DNA of 64,000 nt from Gambelia wislizenii (lineage: Eukaryota > Chordata > Lepidosauria > Squamata > Crotaphytidae): positions 67,841,501 through 67,905,500 of the forward strand of contig JAUMIR010000001.1 in assembly GCA_030847615.1 (NCBI GenBank), read 5' to 3'. Below, piece after piece: positions 21,485-34,489 of the stretch. A model generated the notes under the pieces. That model did no database searches, was not told where the DNA came from, and saw only the letters and a program-made list of their open reading frames with translations. Position numbers and translations under genes: made by a program. Numbering within the stretch: the stretch's first letter is position 1; each line of letters begins with the position of its first letter.

Positions 21485-21720
21485 ACTCACCACGGGTCAG
21501 CGTAAGAGGGGCACTCCAAAAAAGTGATACATGGAGGCATGGAGACGCACTATTTACAATTCTGCAGCCTTATTTGAGAACTCACGCAGAGCAAGTCTTG
21601 AAGAGAAACAACAATGCAGAAAGAATCACAACCCAGAAACATCACCCAAGGAGACCTTTTGCTGTGGTTTCTGCAATCGGACTTCCTGAATCTTTGCGAA
21701 GAAAAGCCAGAGAGAGAGAG
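21485..21720 (+). mobile_element. LINE 3' fragment nested in L2, same family as 19607-20271
   Basis: 'cagcgtaagaggggcactcc', 'cttgaagagaaacaacaatg' and 'ttttgctgtggtttctgcaa' are the + strand counterparts of the minus-strand LINE at 19607-20271, including the first half of its CCHH-like finger (FCCGFCNRT). A stop follows within the finger. It ends in (GA)n. Confidence 0.7.
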
Positions 21721-21779
21721 AGACCTATGGGTTCTCCTTCTCCTGTATAATCCCCTCTCTACACTCAGGTCCTCTGGGG

Positions 21780-22385
21780 AAATTTGCTCCAGTCAGCCCA
21801 GTAAGTAGGTTGGTAACAGTCATCCAGAGGACTTTGTCTTCAGCCACCCCCTAGACTGTGGAATGACCTGCCGGAAGAGATTCGACAGCTGAATACACTG
21901 TCTGAATTTAAAACAGTATTAAAGACTGACCACTCTCTTAAAAATCTATGCTGATTTTTAAACTGAATTTTAAGTTGTTTTAATAAGTACTGCTTTTATT
22001 TGTTCTTTTCAATTGATAATTCCTGCCAGCTAGGACTAGGTTGGCAACAGTCACCCAGAGGACTTTTTCTTCAGCTGCCCCTAGACTCTGGAATGACCTG
22101 CTGGAAGAGAGATGACAGCTGAATATACTGTTTGAATTTAAAACAGCGTTAAAGGCCAGTCTCTTCCGGCAGGCGTACCCAGATGATTTTAAACTGTGAA
22201 TTTTAAACTATGTACTGATTGTTTTAAAATGTCTTAGTCTTACTTGTTTTTTAATTGTTAAGTTTTACCTAATATGTGTTTTTAACTAATACTATGTTTA
22301 TGTGTTGATGTGTTGTTTGTTCCCCGCCTCGATCCACAGGGAGAGGTGGGTAAGAAATAAACATTGTTGTTGTTTTTATTTACTG
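21780..22385 (+). mobile_element. Two tandem L2 LINE 3' ends
   Basis: Two successive copies read 'CCCCTAGACT.TGGAATGACCTGC' (about 21845 and 22077), each followed by the 'gaatttaaaacag' motif corresponding to the ORF2 C-terminus (LWNDLP..., EFKT). The second copy continues into the 3' hairpin 'ccgcctcgatccacagggag', then 'aggtgggtaagaaataaa' and an (ATTGTTGTT) tail. Confidence 0.7.
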
Positions 22386-22664
22386 TGTGAGTTAAGACAA
22401 GGCTGCAGATCCTGTAGCACCCACCCACCAATATTGAACAATACAGTAGTACCTCTCTTGCCTCATCCTTGGTCAGGCTGCCTGTGAGTGATAAGAACTG
22501 GAGTCCAAAATCTGGAGAGTCACCTGTTTTCCAGACCTGAGTTGAGACTGAAGCCTAAGGACAAATCTCTCTCCTCAGCTGTAAACACATTCAGTGACTT
22601 GTCTCTTTTATCTTCTACAGACCTCTAACATGAGGATATGAGAGCCACTAATGGAATGGAATGA
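22386..22664. other. Intron sequence, nothing recognised
   Basis: No repeat or exon is recognised. Confidence 0.5.
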
Positions 22665-22895
22665 CTAGGGCTGCTGACACACTGCAGAAATAGTGCAGTT
22701 TGACACCGCTTATAACTGCCACAGCTCAATACTATGGGATTCTGAGATTTGTAGTTTTGTGAGACATTTAGCCTTTTCTGACAGAGAGCTCTGGTGCCAC
22801 AACAAACTATAAATCCCACAATTCCATAGTATGGAGCCATGATCATTAAAGTGGTGTCAAACTACATTATTTCTTCAGTGTGTCAGCAGCCTAGG
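22665..22895. mobile_element. Palindromic MITE
   Basis: The left end 'gctgctgacacactgcagaa' and the right end 'ttcttcagtgtgtcagcagc' are inverted repeats. The core 'gggattctgagatttgtagt' faces 'actataaatcccacaattcc'. It is the same family as 38058-38278 and is related to 34490-34725 and 15155-15697. Confidence 0.75.
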
Positions 22896-23145
22896 TGTTC
22901 CATTCATCTATCCAGATGCTGAATAGCCGCAAGTCCTACCAGTCAAAGGCATTATGCAATTACAGTATTCTATCTTTATTTCTTTAGCAGATTTTTTTTA
23001 GTGTAGGAAGATACAAGACAGAAAAAGCAGTGGGAAAATAAGAGGATTACAAAATGAGGCTGAGGATGTCTTCACTTCCCCATAAAAGTCTGTGAATGGA
23101 ACCATTCCATTATGGTAGTCTCCTCTAGCAGACTGTGGAGTGTGC

Positions 23146-23365
23146 GTGTATGTTCCTTCTAGTCACCTGTTGACTTATGGCGACCCCATGAATTTCATAG
23201 GGTTTTCTTAGACATGGAATACTCAGAAGTGGTTTTGCCAGTTCCTTCCTCTGAATTTTTTCCTACAGCACCTGGTATTTATTGGCAGTATCCCATCTCA
23301 AGTACTATCCAGGGCTGACCCTGCTTAGCTTCCAAGATCAGATGGGATCTGGTGCCTTTAGGGTG
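23146..23365 (-). mobile_element. 5S-rRNA-derived SINE, minus strand
   Basis: On the minus strand the head reads like 5S rRNA: 'cagatcccatctgatcttgg', 'aagctaagcagggtcagccc', 'agtacttgagatgggat'. This includes the internal promoter region. It continues into a tail with 'gtcgccataagtcaacaggt' shared with the CAA-tailed SINE. 5S-headed SINEs are known in squamates (5S-Sauria type), which supports the organism assignment. Confidence 0.8.
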
Positions 23366-25534
23366 TTTAGCCCTAAGTTCGAATCAAAACTTGAAGTTCA
23401 CTGAGTGAGCTTGGGTTCATCATTGTAGACCTATTTAGGGATTGATTTCTCTGCTTGAGTAGAGGGAGCCACATGTTTTCCAGCCCTATCTTTCTACTCC
23501 TTACCTTGTGTTGGCAGGGACAATCTGAAAGGAAGCTGCAGCCTCAGTCAAGTAAACACACTTACAAAACTCCTCAAGATTAGCCTTATCAGAGTTTCTA
23601 GTCTCATGGAGCTCTGCAATGGTATTCATCTGGACACCATTGTTGTTCCTTTTCATATCTTCTGTTCCAACACAGGGAGATTGGGAATGGAAGAGCAAGG
23701 CACATCTCCCTTCTTCTTCTGAATAGAGCTCATCTCTCAGCCTAACTTGTAGTGTTGTGAGAATAAAATAGGATGGAGGAAAACAACCATGTATTCTGTC
23801 TTGACCTTCATGAAACAAAATTTGGGATGTATATTTACTATCATCCTGGCCTTTTTATAGGATTTTTAGAAAGTCTACTGATAGTCTGAAGAAGTGGGTT
23901 GATATCCATTAAAGCTCATGCTTAGTTTTTTTAAGTGCTACTAGATTCCTCTCCTCTCCACTCTCCTGCTTTTTTAGTAAAATAATGATTATATAAGTTC
24001 TTTGGAGGAAAGCCAGATGAATAACTGCCACTTATAGTTAAGAGTATTAAAAATGTATAAAGGTAAACAGAATGTGGAACCATAGGAAATGTTTTTTTCT
24101 GAATTAAAAGGCTGTGATTTTACTTGCAGAGAGAAGGACTGGGTGACAGCTGACTGAAAAGAATTAAGTGATGTTATATACAGGTATATCTCAGTTAATA
24201 AAGTAGATGTATTCCTGGGTGTGACTTCTTTAAAATTTGGTACAAGAGGCAGACGTAACATGGAAACAATAGGGATAGGTTCCTACACCACACACACTAA
24301 AAAGAAGAGCAGTTCAACATGCTTCAACAAACTTTGCATTCAAAACTTACAATATGCACATGTGAAATGAAACAACCAGGTCAGGTAAGCCTTGCTTAAG
24401 TAAAGAAAAACACTTTGAATTCTCAGGAGACCACTTGAAAGCTTTTTCTACAATGCATAAAAAATGATTGTTTTCTTTCATTAGCCTCCATTTTGCTGGC
24501 TGAACTTATAGATCTATGCTTTAACATGATGAACGTAGCTAGTGAGCCAGACTTATTTGCTTTCCCCCTTTCTCTTTGTTTTGGTGTGCAGTGTGCTCTG
24601 TAGGGGATTTTGGAAACAGTTGCTTTTTTGCTTGCCTGTTATAAGCAGGCACACACAGCTATAGGAGGAGCAGCTCAAGCAGAATCCTATTATAACCCAG
24701 CTCAAGCTTTTATTGCATTGTTTGCTGCAAATACACTGCTGCAACCTGACACTAAAAGTCTGTGTTTCTCCACCCCTCCTTCACCATCCTCCTTATGCTA
24801 ATGCTACTAAAATCTTCCAACTAGACAGAGAACAAGGAGGAAAAAGGATGATGGGAGAACATTAAAAAACATTGTGAAATGAAACTTCTTTGGCAGAGGC
24901 TTTGTTAACTGAGGAATGCCTGTATGTGTGCTGCAGCTGCAGAGCATCAAAGAGTGCATATGCAGTGCCATGATTACTTATACACTCTATAGAAAGTAGT
25001 AGTGAATGGACTAAATGAAATTTGCCCTGGGGGGTAGCTGACAAAAGATAGTCAGTGCCTTTTGGACTGCTCTGCAGTGCCTAGCAGAGCATGAAGAGAA
25101 TTTCCATCTCCTGATTGTTTGATAACTAGACTGTGGAAGTCTTTTAAAAACATGTTGCCATTTTTCTGTATAAAGTATTTCAAGGAGATAATCATATTAA
25201 TCTGTTCCAATGAAAACAATTACTCTTATGGCTACTTAAACTCTAAATTTTTTGGTAAGAAGCTTTCATGGACTCAAAACCACTTCATTAGATGCATTGG
25301 ATGGAGTCCATGAAGGCTTATTCCAAACATGTTAGTCTTGAAGATGCCACAAAATACTTGGTTGCCTTTATAAAATAAATTCCACATTATCAAAAACAAT
25401 GCCCATAAAACAATGAAAACAGTCCAGAGTAGGGTAAAATAGTGGCATAAAAACTGGGAGGTGGAACTTAGAGTCAATTTCTCTGTCCTGGCTAGAAGCA
25501 ATTAATATTGACAGTTAAGGATTGGGAACCTGTG
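23366..25534. other. Intron sequence; one weak repeat remnant
   Basis: 'gaagtgggttgatatccatt' then 'aaagctcatgcttagttttt' at 23892-23945 recurs in altered form at 44893-44935, so it belongs to an old interspersed family that I cannot name. The rest is unclassified. Confidence 0.4.
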
Positions 25535-25630
25535 GGCTTTCTGATTTCCTGGACTCCAGATCCCATCAACCTTAGCCAGGGATTATGGAAGCAGTCATCT
25601 AATGTTTGGAGGGCCACAGGCTCAGTAGAC
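25535..25630. mobile_element. Short MITE-like remnant
   Basis: 'actccagatcccatcaacct', 'tagccagggattatgg' and 'tttggagggccacagg' match a common reptile palindromic repeat also seen at 47325-47400 and 52895-53000. Confidence 0.4.
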
Positions 25631-26350
25631 CTGCCATAAATGAGTAATCCACCAATGAATTTGGACAGTTTTTTGCCCTGAAAGTATGGTAACTAATGCC
25701 AGCATTGAGTGTGCATGGTTAATTGGGCATAAGTCCTATTGAACTCATTGGGACTAGCTTCTGCTTAAATGAGTCCAGACATCATACTGTATACCATCCT
25801 TCTTTAGCATTCCTGAGCAGGCTGTATCCTGCATGACTTCTTTGGCTGTTAGTACCAAAATGGGAGTGTGGGAAACAACTTTGATAAAAGAAGGGACCAT
25901 ATAGCAAAGCAGAATCCAGAACTAAAACACTCCTGCTAAGGTAGCTCAGGAACTTCCTTCTTGTGCTTAGATGATGATTCCCCAACTTTATGATAGCAGT
26001 GGGTGGGAACAATTGTGTACCAACTATGGATGCATTGTGGGGTTTTAAGGGTTGGGCACACCCTTAAAAATTGTACCCCATCTACCTACATGTTGGTATA
26101 GGTGTGTGTGTGTGTGTGTGTGTGTGATGACTGTAGTGGTTGTGTTACTGTCTTAAAGTATTCAGTGTTTTTAATGCATGTTAAACTAATAAAAATTATT
26201 ATTAAAAAAAACCTACCCCATCTGCAGAAAGTGAATGAGCCCTTGCAAGTTAAATAAAATAGACATGAAGAGGATCTTAGCTTTGGTCATACAGCAAGAT
26301 GGGGTACAAGAAAATTGAGTTGGCAGAATGAACTGCATGGTGTTAGATTT
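25631..26350. other. Intron sequence with (GT)n microsatellite
   Basis: A GT dinucleotide run lies at 26102-26126. Nothing else is recognised. Confidence 0.6.
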
Positions 26351-26351
26351 A

Positions 26352-26970
26352 ATAGAATCATAGAGTTGGAAGAAACCACAAGGGCCATCCAATCCAACCC
26401 CCTGCTGTGCAGGAACACACAATCAAAGCACACCTGACGGATGGCCATGCGGCCTCAGTTTAAAACCTCCAAAGAAGGTCTCCACTACATTCTGAGGCAG
26501 CGTATTCCACTGCCGAACAGCTTACTGTCAGGAAGTTCTTCCTAATGTTTAGATGGAATCTCTTTTCCTGTAGTTTGAGTCCATTGCTCTGTGTCCTAGT
26601 CTCGGGAGCAGCAGAAAGCAAGCTTGCTCTCTCTTCAATATGACATCCTTTCAAATATTTAAACATGGCTATCATGTCACTTCTTCACCTTATCTTCTTC
26701 AGGCTAAACATACCCAGCTCCCTAAGCCACTCCTCATAGGGCATGGCTTCCAGACCTTTCACCATGTTGGTCACTATTCTCTGGGCACACTCCAGTTTGT
26801 CAATACCCTTCTTGTATTGTGGTGCCCAGAACTGGACACAGTATTTCAGGTGAAGTCTGACCAAAGCAAAATAGAATGGTACCATCACTTCCCTTAATCT
26901 AGACACTATACTCCTATTGATGCAGCCTAGAATGGCATTGACTTTTTAGCTGCTGCATCACACTGTTGAC
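26352..26970 (-). mobile_element. CR1 LINE 3' end, minus strand
   Basis: The 3' terminus 'agaatcatagagttggaaga' lies at left. The minus-strand reading includes '[20 protein letters not shown]' and '[20 protein letters not shown]', extending 5' to about the 'ILGCINRS' region. Several frameshifts, including a deletion near 26480, mark it as dead. Confidence 0.85.
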
Positions 26971-27489
26971 TGTTACAATGTAAACAGCTCCCTGAGAACA
27001 GAAAACTAGAAATGCTGGCAAAAGATTGATTGAATCTTTCTTCCTGATCCAGCAGTTTTTTTAAAAGAAACCTTCTACATTGACCAAACTCCATACTGTG
27101 ATATGTAATACCTTCATTGGGCCAACCAAAAAGGCACACAGATCTCTGTGCAAGCTTTCAAAACCAAAAGTATTTTCATTAGGCATGCAAGGGAAGTGGA
27201 CAAAGGGAAAGTGTGAGGATCGCTGTGATGTACTGGCTTCTTCAGACTCAGTAACCAGTAGTTTCAGAGTTAAACAGTAAACTTTATTGGTACAGTAATC
27301 CAAAAAGCTATCCCTACAATACTGTTGCTCAGAATGAAAGTTATTTACAAAGTATTAGGTTAAAAAGTATTTACAATTTACAAAATCTGGCAGGTTATAC
27401 AGTCATTGGCTATCCATCATCCCTACTCCCTGTTCCCACTGAGAGGGTTCATCCCATATTTCCCATGGCACAAGCCAGGTGCAAACCTT
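26971..27489. other. Intron sequence, unclassified
   Basis: The stretch 27100-27200 ('cttcattgggccaaccaaaa', 'caagctttcaaaaccaaaag') resembles an old vertebrate interspersed repeat. No family name can be supported. Confidence 0.35.
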
Positions 27490-28035
27490 AATCAAACAGT
27501 GCCACTCTATTCTGCTTTGGGCAGACCACACCTGGAATACTGTGTCCAGTTCTGGGCACAATTCAGGAGGGATATCAAAAAGCTGGAAGGTGTCCAGAGG
27601 AGGGCAACTACGATGGTGGGAGGTCTGGAAGCCATGTCCTATGAGGAGCGGCTTAGGAAGCTGGGCATGTTTAGTCTGTAGAAGAGAAGGTTGAGAGGTG
27701 GCACGATAGCCATGTTTAAATATTTGAAGGGATGTCATGCTAAGGATAGAGCAAGCTTGTTTTCTGCTGCTCCAGAGACTAGGAAACGGAGTAATGGGTT
27801 CAAGCTACAGGAAAAGAGATTCCGTGTAAACATTAGAAAGAACTTCTTGACAGTAAGAGCTGTTCAGAAGTGGAAAACACTGCCTCAGAATGTGGTGGAG
27901 TCTCCTTCTTTGGAGGTTTTTAAGCAGAGGCTGGATGGCCATCTGTCGGGAATGATTTGATTGTGTATTCCTGCATAGAGGGGGTTGGATTGGATGGCCC
28001 TTATGGTCTCTTCCAGCTCTATGATTCTATGAGTT
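27490..28035 (+). mobile_element. CR1 LINE 3' end, plus strand
   Basis: It encodes '[10 protein letters not shown]' shifted against '[12 protein letters not shown]', then '[20 protein letters not shown]', and after a stop at about 27680 a second frame, 27691-27960, to the ORF end 'FKQRLDGHLSGMI'. It closes with 'ggttggattggatggccctt' and 'ctatgattctatga', the CR1 3' signature. Confidence 0.85.
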
Positions 28036-30354
28036 ACAAACACAGAATATATCCTCCCTTCTTCCAGTTAGACTACAAGTTTGTTAACAAGTACAAAGGA
28101 ATGCAACCACAGTTACCCGCAAAGCAATAGGGCAGAGCTGAAGTTGGCAGGAGAAGGTCATGTCTAGGACTGATCCTGACAATCTCATACTCTGTATGTT
28201 GTCTTCAGATGGTGTGAGAGGAAGGTTCTGCAGACTCTGAAGCATTAAATGTACTGGAAATGTAAAAAAATTATTTCCTCATCTATAGTTTGAAGTGGTA
28301 CAGTTTGTTGTTTGTACTGCATAATTTCACCTCATTCTTTGGTATGTGCAGTCTCATTACTTGATATTAGTGCTAGACTGTATGATGGGATGCAGATGGT
28401 CCTGTGTTAAATCTTGGTTATCTCTACTTAAAAGCTGGAGAAACCTAATATTTAGAGTGCTGCTGCCCATCAGAATGGGCAACACTGGGAGCGTTAAGGT
28501 ATGTTTGAATATAGAGCTTATTCTCAGAGTAGTGAGAATGTAGTTAAATAACAGCAGAGGTTAGCAGCTGGCAGGCTTCGGCCTCCTTTCAGAAACCTGG
28601 TGCAAGTTATCATTTCAAACCCTCTGGTAAGAATGATATGCCCCTTCTCCCTCCAGAGCTGTCCCTAGGATAAGTAGTGCCTAGGGTAACAATTGGGCTT
28701 TGCTTTTCCCTGTTCAGGTTTCCAGTGTAACCAAGTTGTGTAGCTTATGCAGTGTTATAAAACTTAGGAAAGTCGTGTTCTGCCTATTTAGATTTGCAGC
28801 AAACAACATCAAAACTGGAAATTGTAAAAGGAACATACTTTAAAGCTAATTGATGGAAGTTCGTTTTTGTAGTTAGTATCTGAGCTACATGTAGAACTTT
28901 GAAACAAGATTAAAGATAACTTGCTGCTTTTTTCTCCTACCCGAGCTCTCTGTAGTGTGTAAACACTCTCTCACACAAAACCTGAGCCACTAAGGTTAGC
29001 TTGGCACCCACTTCACTCAGCACCCAGTTGAAGATGTTCCTGCCACCCAGTAGCCTGCTGGATGGGGAAGAAAAGAGGGAGAGGGAGAATGGGATGTCAG
29101 AAAGAGAAAGAGAGAAAGGGTGGCAACATACTTTTTTGGCTCTAGTCCTGTCATTGCTCACCACAAACATGTGTGCTATGACAGATGCCCTTTGAAAAAA
29201 ATGTGGCCCTTGACTGGAAGAGAGGTCCTCATGCCTGCTTTATGAACAAGCCTTCTGGTGTCATGTCCTCAAGAATTTAATCACTATATTTCTAACCTGT
29301 TCTTCTTCCAGATATACATGGTTGTTTCCTCTCACCCCATTTACCTTCACAACAATCCCATGAGATAACTTAGAGATGATGGCAAAAGATCACTCGGTGA
29401 GGTTGATGAACAAAAAACCAGATCCTCACAATTCTAGTTTGTAATCCAGTCTTCTCTAACCTGGTGGCCATGCTATCTTGAAATGATGGGAGATATAATC
29501 CAACACCCGGAAGGTATCAGGCCAGGGCAAGCTGATCTAACCATTATACTACACTGGCTCTCGTGTCTGTAACGTACAGTATCTGCTCTTCTTGTTGTCT
29601 GGTTTTGGAATATGACTTTCAACATACTGGAACTTGCATGTTAAATTATTTTTGGAAGGTATATCCCTCCCATCTGGTGATCACTGTTTATTGGCAGAAG
29701 ACTGGAATGAGGAGCTATCCTTGAAGTAATAAATATCTATATACAAAAGTTTTTTGTGGTGGGTGGGTAGGAAAGGCAACATGGTTAATTGGGAGGGGTG
29801 AGAGTACCAGTGCCCCAGACCATATGTCACCACTGAGTAAATGGTAACTAAAATAAAAATCACTACATATTTCTGGCCAGCTTTGCCCCCCCCCCCAATT
29901 GAGAATGCTTTCCATATTGCCAGTATAATTAATTGTAAGGCTGCCCTTTTCCCTGTAGACCAGATCTGTTCCACCTTTGCAGTTGGCCCTGAAGGTGTTG
30001 TGTCTAAGCTTTTTACATATTCTGCCTATGCTGTCTTGTCCCTTAGCTTTGATTTCAGTGCATTCTCTGTGTAATGAGATAATTTGACACAATAACATTG
30101 AAAGATCTATCTATGTCTGAGCCAGGCATGAAAAGAAAAATGAATCGAAGATTCCTACACAGCAGTGTCTGAAGTGAGGAGCCACAGTCTATATCTCAAT
30201 CAATGTCTGGGTAACAATCAATGCCTGGGATTTTCCCCTACTGTTTTTCTGTGTACTAACATCATTTTTTGTTCTCTTTGTTGCTTGGTTTAACCACTGG
30301 TCCCTCCCTCCACTGCAGCCTGGGAAGACAACATAAAAGACAGGTTCTGCAATA
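28036..30354. other. Intron sequence, nothing classifiable
   Basis: A stretch at about 29320-29560 ('ttcacaacaatcccatgaga', 'accattatactacactggct') looks like an old CORE-type SINE on the minus strand, but too eroded to call. A poly-C run lies near 29887. Confidence 0.4.
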
Positions 30355-30537
30355 ATAGAATCATAGAGTTGGAAGAGACTGCAAGGGCCATCCAGTCCAA
30401 CCCCCTGCCATGCAGGAATACACAATCAAAGCATTCCGATAGATGGCCATCCAGCCTCTGCTTAAAAACCTCCAAAGAAGGAGACTCCACCACATTCCGA
30501 GGCAGTGTATTCCACTTCCAAACAGCTCTTACTGTAC
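30355..30537 (-). mobile_element. CR1 LINE 3' terminus, short
   Basis: 'agaatcatagagttggaaga' through 'aaacagctcttactgta' is the last roughly 180 bp of CR1 on the minus strand, encoding 'TVRAVWKWNTLPRNVVESPS' and '[14 protein letters not shown]'. Confidence 0.85.
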
Positions 30538-31824
30538 TCAAACTTACTATTATGAAAGTTCATAATTTGATAACCATAGTCTCCTGTCCTTTCCCCCTCC
30601 CCATTTCCAAACCCTTCTCTCTTTCATACTCCCTACACTCACCATGTTAAGAAGCACTCATTACTGTTCCTTCACCATGTTGAAGCTTTAAGCTCTGGCT
30701 GCTGCAGTTATTTTGAGCTTATTAAAACTCCCCCTGCTCAGAGGCAATGATGTGTTGATTTAATCAAAAGTATCTGCTGATCTGAGCAGTGCAACAGAGA
30801 TATTCACAAATAAAAAATCCTGGGACGTAAGACCTCAAACTCCACTAGTCATAGGTGGCTCAGACTGTTCTGCGGTAGTTTTAGCTTCTGAGAGTAAAAG
30901 CACACACTTTCCTACTTTGTGTGGCAGTCAGCCTGTGGTCATGTGAACTGGATTGTTTCATCCTTTGGCACATTTTTTGGTAATATCCCCTACAATGGTG
31001 AACATTTCTAAGTTAGTTCCAGTGGTAGTTTGCACAAACTGAATGGTAAGGTGGAACCTGGACTTTTAAAAATTTAATCTGAACAATTTCTTTTTTTAAA
31101 AAAATCACAGTGGTGCTCAGCATTAATTATAAATTACCAGATCCAAAAAACAGTCAGGGAGTATTTATCACCTTTTCACAGAAGCATCTTGAAGCTCCCT
31201 CCAGGTGACCATCTCCTTGGTCAACTATCTCCTGAAACAGATCCCCATAAACTGTAACTTAACCTAATACATCCTTAAACCTTTGTTTACCTAGTTGGCT
31301 GTGCTGCCCAGATAATGGGAGAGCCCATTTATCAAAGAGTGAAACAAGGGAGTGGATCTTGCTGACTGTCATTACACATCTGTTAGCATGCACTGAACTT
31401 AGACATCACATTAATTCTACCATCCTTCTGCTTTTCCCTTCTGGAGCAAAGCAGGGGTGTAGCTGTTGGGGGGCGGGGCGGCAAAATGAGAACGTGATCC
31501 CCCAATAAGAATGTTGCCCCCATGAAATTTTCCTTCAGCCCTCAAATTTCTAGCATTGCAGTAACTTAACACTTCAGTTGAGCATTTAGAAATACACTTA
31601 GGCATCCAGAAAAGGGGCAGGCAAAGTAACAAAGGGAATGCAAACACAGTGAATGTAAGAGTTTTAGGTATTTAGGATTATCAGTGTCCCACTCTCTGCA
31701 TTGCTAGAAATTTGGGGACTATAGGAAAAATTCATTGAGGTCAGTGCCTTCATGTTGCCCTTCTCCCATAGCTACACCCTTACAGACTAGATAGTATGAA
31801 TGAACTCAGCTATTGGTTTGCAAA
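30538..31824. other. Intron sequence, nothing recognised
   Basis: AT-rich sequence without identifiable features. Confidence 0.5.
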
Positions 31825-31826
31825 TA

Positions 31827-32068
31827 CTGTTGTCCCTTCATATTCGCTGGGGTTTGGTTCCAGAACATCCCCCCCCACCCCAACGTGGATACCAAAATCT
31901 GTGAATACTCAAATCCCATTATATGCAATGGCATAGCAAAATCTTGTCCCTTATATAAAATGGCAAAATCAAGGTTTGCTTTTTAGATTATTATTTTTTA
32001 AGAATATTTTCAAGCCGTGAATACTTAAATCCTTGGATACCAAATCTGTGGATACGGAGGGACAACTG
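31827..32068. mobile_element. pogo/Tigger-like MITE with TA target
   Basis: The ends 'ctgttgtcccttcatattcg' and 'gtggatacggagggacaact' followed by 'g' are terminal inverted repeats, flanked by TA on both sides (31825-31826 and 32069-32070). The internal 'ttatataaaatggcaaaat' is the family core. Confidence 0.75.
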
Positions 32069-32115
32069 TAAGTAGTGATTTCTACATATTTGGAGAGCTC
32101 CCTGATTATACAGAT

Positions 32116-32345
32116 ATGTTGTTGTGTGTTCAGGTCATTTTTGACTTATTGAGACCTTAAGGTGATTCTATCACAGGGTTTTCTTGGCAAGCTTTGTTCA
32201 GAGAGAGTTTGCCTTTCCCTTCCTCTGGGGCTGAGAGAAAGTAACTCGCCCAAGGTCACCCAGTAGGTTTCCATGGTTGAGCGGGGATTCGAACCCTGGT
32301 CTCTAGAGTCATAGATCAATACTCAAGCCACTGCACCATGCTGGC
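32116..32345 (-). mobile_element. CAA-tailed tRNA-derived SINE, nearly full-length
   Basis: The minus-strand order is head 'gccagcatggtgcagtggct', B-box 'gggttcgaatccccgctc', 'ggtgaccttgggcgagttac', 'cttgccaagaaaaccctgtg', and tail ending 'cacacaacaac'. Confidence 0.8.
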
Positions 32346-34489
32346 TGTCTATACAGAAGTATATAGTGTTGTAAATTAAAATTATTTTTTTTAAAAAACT
32401 AACAAGGGCCTGTAAGATTTGAGAATGTACATTATGTTTACATGCCAGTTATGTAGGAGTGGTAGGAAGAGGGACCCAGCGCTCACGTTTGGTGATGGCA
32501 GATGGCTCCAAACCCAACTCCTCCACCTACAGTTTATGGCATAATAGAGAAAGGCATTGACATGGAAAAGAAAAAGGGGTGGGGAGAGATGCTCTTTTTC
32601 ACTTTCCCTTCTTGAACTTGTCCTCATCCTCCAAGGCTTGAACAAGCCTCTTCAGGGCTCCATTCTCCAAGGAAGAGGAGTGTTCATGTTAAGGGTGGAA
32701 ATACCGTACATTGCAACCTTACTAAATCTTCCTGCCGTTGTTCTCAATGTGAGCCAAGTTCTTCTGGTGGCCATAGAAAATAGGAAACATGAAAATAGAA
32801 ATACTCCATTGGACCAGGTTCTTTTAGTCCAGATTATGTAAGTGGTCTAGTTGCACATGGCTTTTCATGTAGAAGAGTGAACCAGCATCTCATTTTGGAT
32901 TTGTAAAGAGATCAAGCACATTGATGCTCATGCACATCATTTTAATTGTTCCAGATAAATGGCAACTAAATGACAAAGTGATGAACCATTCAGACATGTT
33001 CAAAACAAGTAACCAACTGGGAGTAACAGATTAGTGTAGTGGAACTGAAAGATAGCTGCCATCCTAAATTTTATCTTAAAAAGATCTGTGTAACCTCAAC
33101 AGCAACTGGTCCAATTAATAATAGTCTTTCATTGGTTGAAATATTATTAATAAACAGATATTAGTAAAAAGTGAAGGTGGCATTTTGCAGCAATAATTTA
33201 TTTGTAAAGGTATTATCTATCATCTAGGACAGCAGGATTCTTTTCTGTCAGAGAACCTGAGCATATTTTTTAACTCCAGTGGATGGTGTATTTTTGCACT
33301 GACCCAAAGGCAGAGACTCTCCTAATATTCAAAGTTACTATTCATAACAGTTTATGATTCAGAGGAGAAACTGTGGCTTGTATCTACAGATTAAGGATAT
33401 GCTAGAGAAGGGGGTTAAAATTATTGGTTTCTTAAAAGGCAGTCAAACAAGAAAAAGTTTAACAAAATAGGAAGTGACAGCCTCATGACTGAGTACTTAA
33501 AAATTAACATGCATTGCCAAGCAGGAGCACCAGCCGCAGGATTCTGAGGCTCCCGCTTGTGGGCCATGCAGCATTGTGACCAAAAATACATTATTGTATT
33601 AAGATTCATGAACAGGAACAGCGTGTTTAGTAGTTTTCTGCTCTACTTAGCTCTAGCTAGAGCTCCATGGAAGGCAGCACTCATTTCTAGGTGAATTGTT
33701 TCTATGAGAACAGACAAATGTAAGGCCAGAAAAAAACCCAGAAAAAATATGCCAGCATTTGAAGAAGACCTCTCCTCCTCTCCCCTTTCTCTGTTTCCCC
33801 AGGGTCAAATTTTAGTTTGTAAACTCTTTGGGGCAAGACTTGTTCTCTTCTAGTCTGTAAAGTATCATGCATATTAATTGTGCTACAAAAATAATAATAA
33901 CAATAGCACACATTTTAATCTTTTCTTTTAATCAGCCACTGTAAGGGCATGCCTATGGTATATATGCTGAAGAGAATATAAGTGGTGTCCATTCTGCCTG
34001 CCTGTCCAAACTGTAATATGTCATGAACATATTATAAGCCATAGTAAAATCATAGTGGAATTTAAAGAGCCATGGCGAAGCCTAGTACTTCATTGCTGCA
34101 AAGTACAGTGAATCAAAAGGGGGCAAATCCCAAGGCTTTCTCCATCATGAATGGGTTTGGATAAATATCCTGTAGTTCAGAATGAGAATTATGCTTAATA
34201 ATAATGATTCACATTTATTTCAGTATATACTTAGTGCAGAGCTGTCCCCCATTTTCAAGAAGAAAACTCATAATGGCCTTGCCTGCCTCCAGTTCATGCC
34301 CTGGCTGGAATGTTTTAGAGTGTTTGCTGCATCTCATATAAATTTTCACAGGAGTTGGTAGTGCCATATAAGCTATTTCAGCATTAGTACTGGTAAATGG
34401 TAGATTCTTCCCGCAGCCTGTAACCCCTTTTGCCCTGAGTACTGCCAATCATTTCAAATGGGTGGTGACTGAGTGTGACACATTGACAC
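32346..34489. other. Intron sequence; short LINE/SINE tail near 33815-33912
   Basis: 'aactctttggggcaagactt' followed by 'tgtgctacaaaaataataat' is a typical retroposon tail with an AAT-rich end; family unassigned. The rest is unclassified. Confidence 0.4.

Noticed and set aside
23255..23362. 5S rRNA gene
   Set aside because: The sequence is a diverged 5S-like head fused to a SINE tail, so it is a retroposon and not a functional 5S gene.
27240..28190. Endogenous retrovirus LTR split by CR1
   Set aside because: I considered this because the sequence on both sides of the CR1 looked related in character, but found no matching LTR ends or target duplication.
32557..32841. Possible small gene
   Set aside because: Open frame of about 94 codons with no recognisable motif, start context or neighbouring exons.
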